The notes under the pieces are model-generated. The model saw only the letters and a program-made list of their open reading frames with translations. It was not told where the DNA came from and did not search any database. Made by a program: the position numbers and the translations under genes. A DNA stretch of 64,000 nt from contig NZ_CP075189.1 of NCBI RefSeq assembly GCF_020510565.1, positions 991,501 through 1,055,500 of the forward strand. The letters run 5' to 3'. This DNA is from Ferribacterium limneticum (lineage in GTDB: Bacteria > Pseudomonadota > Gammaproteobacteria > Burkholderiales > Rhodocyclaceae). Shown here in pieces: positions 62,292-64,000 of the stretch (position 1 is the first letter of the stretch; every line of letters begins with the position of its first letter).

Positions 62292-64000
62292 ATGTCTGGT
62301 AATGGAACAGCCCGTCGCAACGGGGTCGATATCAATACCCTGAGCCCCGTCGAATCGCTCGGCAAAGCAGTCAGCAACGCCATCGACCCGTACGGCGTCA
62401 CGACTTCGCTGCTCAATGCGCAAATGGCCTGGTTGATGCACCCGCAGGAGCTGACCCGCGCCATGAGCGCGCTGTCGGGCGATCTCATGGCGCTCCAGTC
62501 GCATGTCATGCGCCGGGCCCTGGGCATTCAGTCCGCCGATGTCGTCCGGCCGAGTGCCGACGATGCGCGTTTCGCCGACCCGGTGTGGACCGAGTCGGCC
62601 AGTTGGGACATCGTCAAGGAATGGTATGTCGCCTTCGAACACCGCTTCGAGGACATGCTGTTCGAAACGCCGGGCATCTCCGACAAGGAACGTCGCCGCT
62701 CGGCCTTCTGGCTGCGTAACTGGCTCAACATGGTGGCGCCGACCAACTTCTTCTGGCTCAACCCGGTGGCCATGAAACGCTTCGTCGAAACCAATGGCGG
62801 CAGCCTCAAGCAGGGTTGGGAAAACTTCCAGCGCGACGTCAAGGCCAAGAACATCCTGATGGTCGAGCCGGATGCCTTCAGGGTCGGCGAGGATCTGGCG
62901 ACGACGCCCGGCAAGGTCGTCTTCCGCAACCGTCTGGTCGAGCTGATCCACTACACGCCGACCACTGACAAGGTACGGGCGACGCCCATCGTCATCATCA
63001 CGCCGTGGATCAACAAGTTCTACATCCTCGACTTGACGGCCAGGAAGAGCATGGTCAAGCACCTGACCGACCAGGGATTCTCGGTCTTCATCACGAGCTG
63101 GAAGAACCCGGATGGGGATCTGGCCGACGTCCGCTTCGACGATTACCTGCTCGAAGGCGTTAACGAGGTCGTGCGTGTGGTGACCGAATTCTGCAAGGTG
63201 CCCCAGGTTCACCTCGTCGGCTACTGCATCGGCGGCACCCTGGTCAGCACCTACATGGCCTGGGCCAACAAGCATTTCGGCGCGGACAAGGTGCCGGTCG
63301 CCCACTGGACGCTATTCACGACCCTGACCGATTTCGCCCACCCCGGCGATATCGATGTCTTCATCGACGAAGCCTGCATCAACGCGCTCGAAGAATCGAT
63401 GGCCAAGAAGGGTTATCTCGACGGCAGCGAAATGGCCAGTTCCTTCCGCCTGTTGCGCTCGAACCCGCTGATCTGGAACTACTGGGTCAACAGTTATCTG
63501 CTCGGTCAGCCGCTGCCACCGTTCGACGTGCTGTTCTGGAACATGGACACGACGCGCATGCCGCAGGCCATGCATTCCTTCTACCTGCGCGAACTCTACC
63601 TCGACAACAACCTGATCAAGCGTGACAAGCTGACCATCGCCGGCGAAGCCATCGACCTCGACCTCATCGAGCAGCCGCTCTACGCGGCGACCGCCGAGGA
63701 CGACCACATCGCGCCGTGGAAGCAGTGCTACCGCATCCGCAAGCAGATCAACGTCAAGGCGCCGGTGCGCTTCGTGCTGTCGACCTCGGGGCACATTCTC
63801 GGCATCGTCAATCCGCCGGCCAATCCGCCCAAGCGCGCCTACTGGATCGGCGAACCCGAGCGCAACGAGCACTGGGAACACTGGTTCGACCGGGCCGAGA
63901 AAAAAACGGGAACCTGGTGGGACGACTGGACGCACTGGCTCGGCGAACGCACCGGTGATCTCGTCGCGGCCTACCCGGCGGCCAATCGCAAGTTCCCGGC
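62292..64000 (+). CDS. phaC: Class I poly(3-hydroxyalkanoate) synthase PhaC, cut by window edge
   Basis: At least 569 residues; polymerises (R)-3-hydroxyacyl-CoA into storage granules. Lipase-like box VGYCIGGTLVSTYMAWAN with the nucleophile Cys, catalytic Asp near YAATAEDDHIAPW and catalytic His in STSGHILGIVNPP. All three catalytic residues are visible; only the C-terminal end is missing. AAGAGGAAAT ribosome site 5 bases before the ATG. Confidence 0.97.
   Translation, partial: MSGNGTARRNGVDINTLSPVESLGKAVSNAIDPYGVTTSLLNAQMAWLMHPQELTRAMSALSGDLMALQSHVMRRALGIQSADVVRPSADDARFADPVWTESASWDIVKEWYVAFEHRFEDMLFETPGISDKERRRSAFWLRNWLNMVAPTNFFWLNPVAMKRFVETNGGSLKQGWENFQRDVKAKNILMVEPDAFRVGEDLATTPGKVVFRNRLVELIHYTPTTDKVRATPIVIITPWINKFYILDLTARKSMVKHLTDQGFSVFITSWKNPDGDLADVRFDDYLLEGVNEVVRVVTEFCKVPQVHLVGYCIGGTLVSTYMAWANKHFGADKVPVAHWTLFTTLTDFAHPGDIDVFIDEACINALEESMAKKGYLDGSEMASSFRLLRSNPLIWNYWVNSYLLGQPLPPFDVLFWNMDTTRMPQAMHSFYLRELYLDNNLIKRDKLTIAGEAIDLDLIEQPLYAATAEDDHIAPWKQCYRIRKQINVKAPVRFVLSTSGHILGIVNPPANPPKRAYWIGEPERNEHWEHWFDRAEKKTGTWWDDWTHWLGERTGDLVAAYPAANRKFP

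Overview
The window looks like the chromosome of a betaproteobacterium of the Rhodocyclales, most like Dechloromonas/Azonexus. This is inferred from gene order (secG, tRNA-Leu, nuoA-N; carAB-greA-yhbY-rlmE-ftsH-folP-glmM-tpiA), high GC, an NAD-reducing Hox hydrogenase, a B12-dependent ribonucleotide reductase and a class I PHA synthase. It is almost entirely protein coding. I see no insertion sequence, prophage or CRISPR array.

Layout. 1-9268, mostly minus strand: heat-shock genes dnaK (cut by the window edge) and grpE, each with its own sigma32-type promoter; a Ser/Thr kinase with a cyclic-nucleotide-binding-like domain (plus strand); a chemotaxis receptor with a c-type heme motif; an EF-hand-like protein; trxC, hemH, hrcA and a thioesterase. 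9375-17030: nadK-recN, a Mn-exporter-like gene behind fur, bamE-dapB and a large hybrid histidine kinase. 17033-28952: the conserved block carA-carB-greA-DUF4149, yhbY/rlmE, ftsH, folP-glmM, tpiA-secG. 29004-43612: tRNA-Leu(GAG) and the complete 14-gene complex I operon nuoA-N. 43679-53353: nudF, nrdJ, a decayed copy of the ackA 3' end beside an unknown membrane protein, and a minus-strand run fabI, kinase-like gene, phosphatase-like gene, pta, ackA. 53577-58693: hoxFUYHW, a soluble NAD-reducing [NiFe] hydrogenase with its maturation protease. 58745-64000: comB, a secreted unknown, uspA, a beta-CASP nuclease and phaC (cut by the window edge).

How the genes work together: complex I and the Hox hydrogenase both exchange electrons with NAD(H). 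The fabI/pta/ackA group handles acyl-CoA and acyl-phosphate, and phaC stores reduced carbon as polyester. TrxC, HemH, Fur, the Mn exporter and the heme receptor point to metal and redox management. NrdJ makes deoxynucleotides without needing oxygen.

The most striking non-gene signal is a short dispersed repeat of about 37 bp, core CTACGGTCAACCGG plus an A-run, then a GGCCAAAATTGAAAT-like end. Nine copies lie in this window in both orientations. Four are between genes and five are inside open reading frames (trxC, yhbY, folP, hoxW, beta-CASP nuclease), read in more than one frame without breaking them. Other points of interest are the ackA 3'-end remnant, the kinase/phosphatase-like pair in the acyl-phosphate operon, a strong terminator directly before the folP start codon, and a hairpin in the carA leader.
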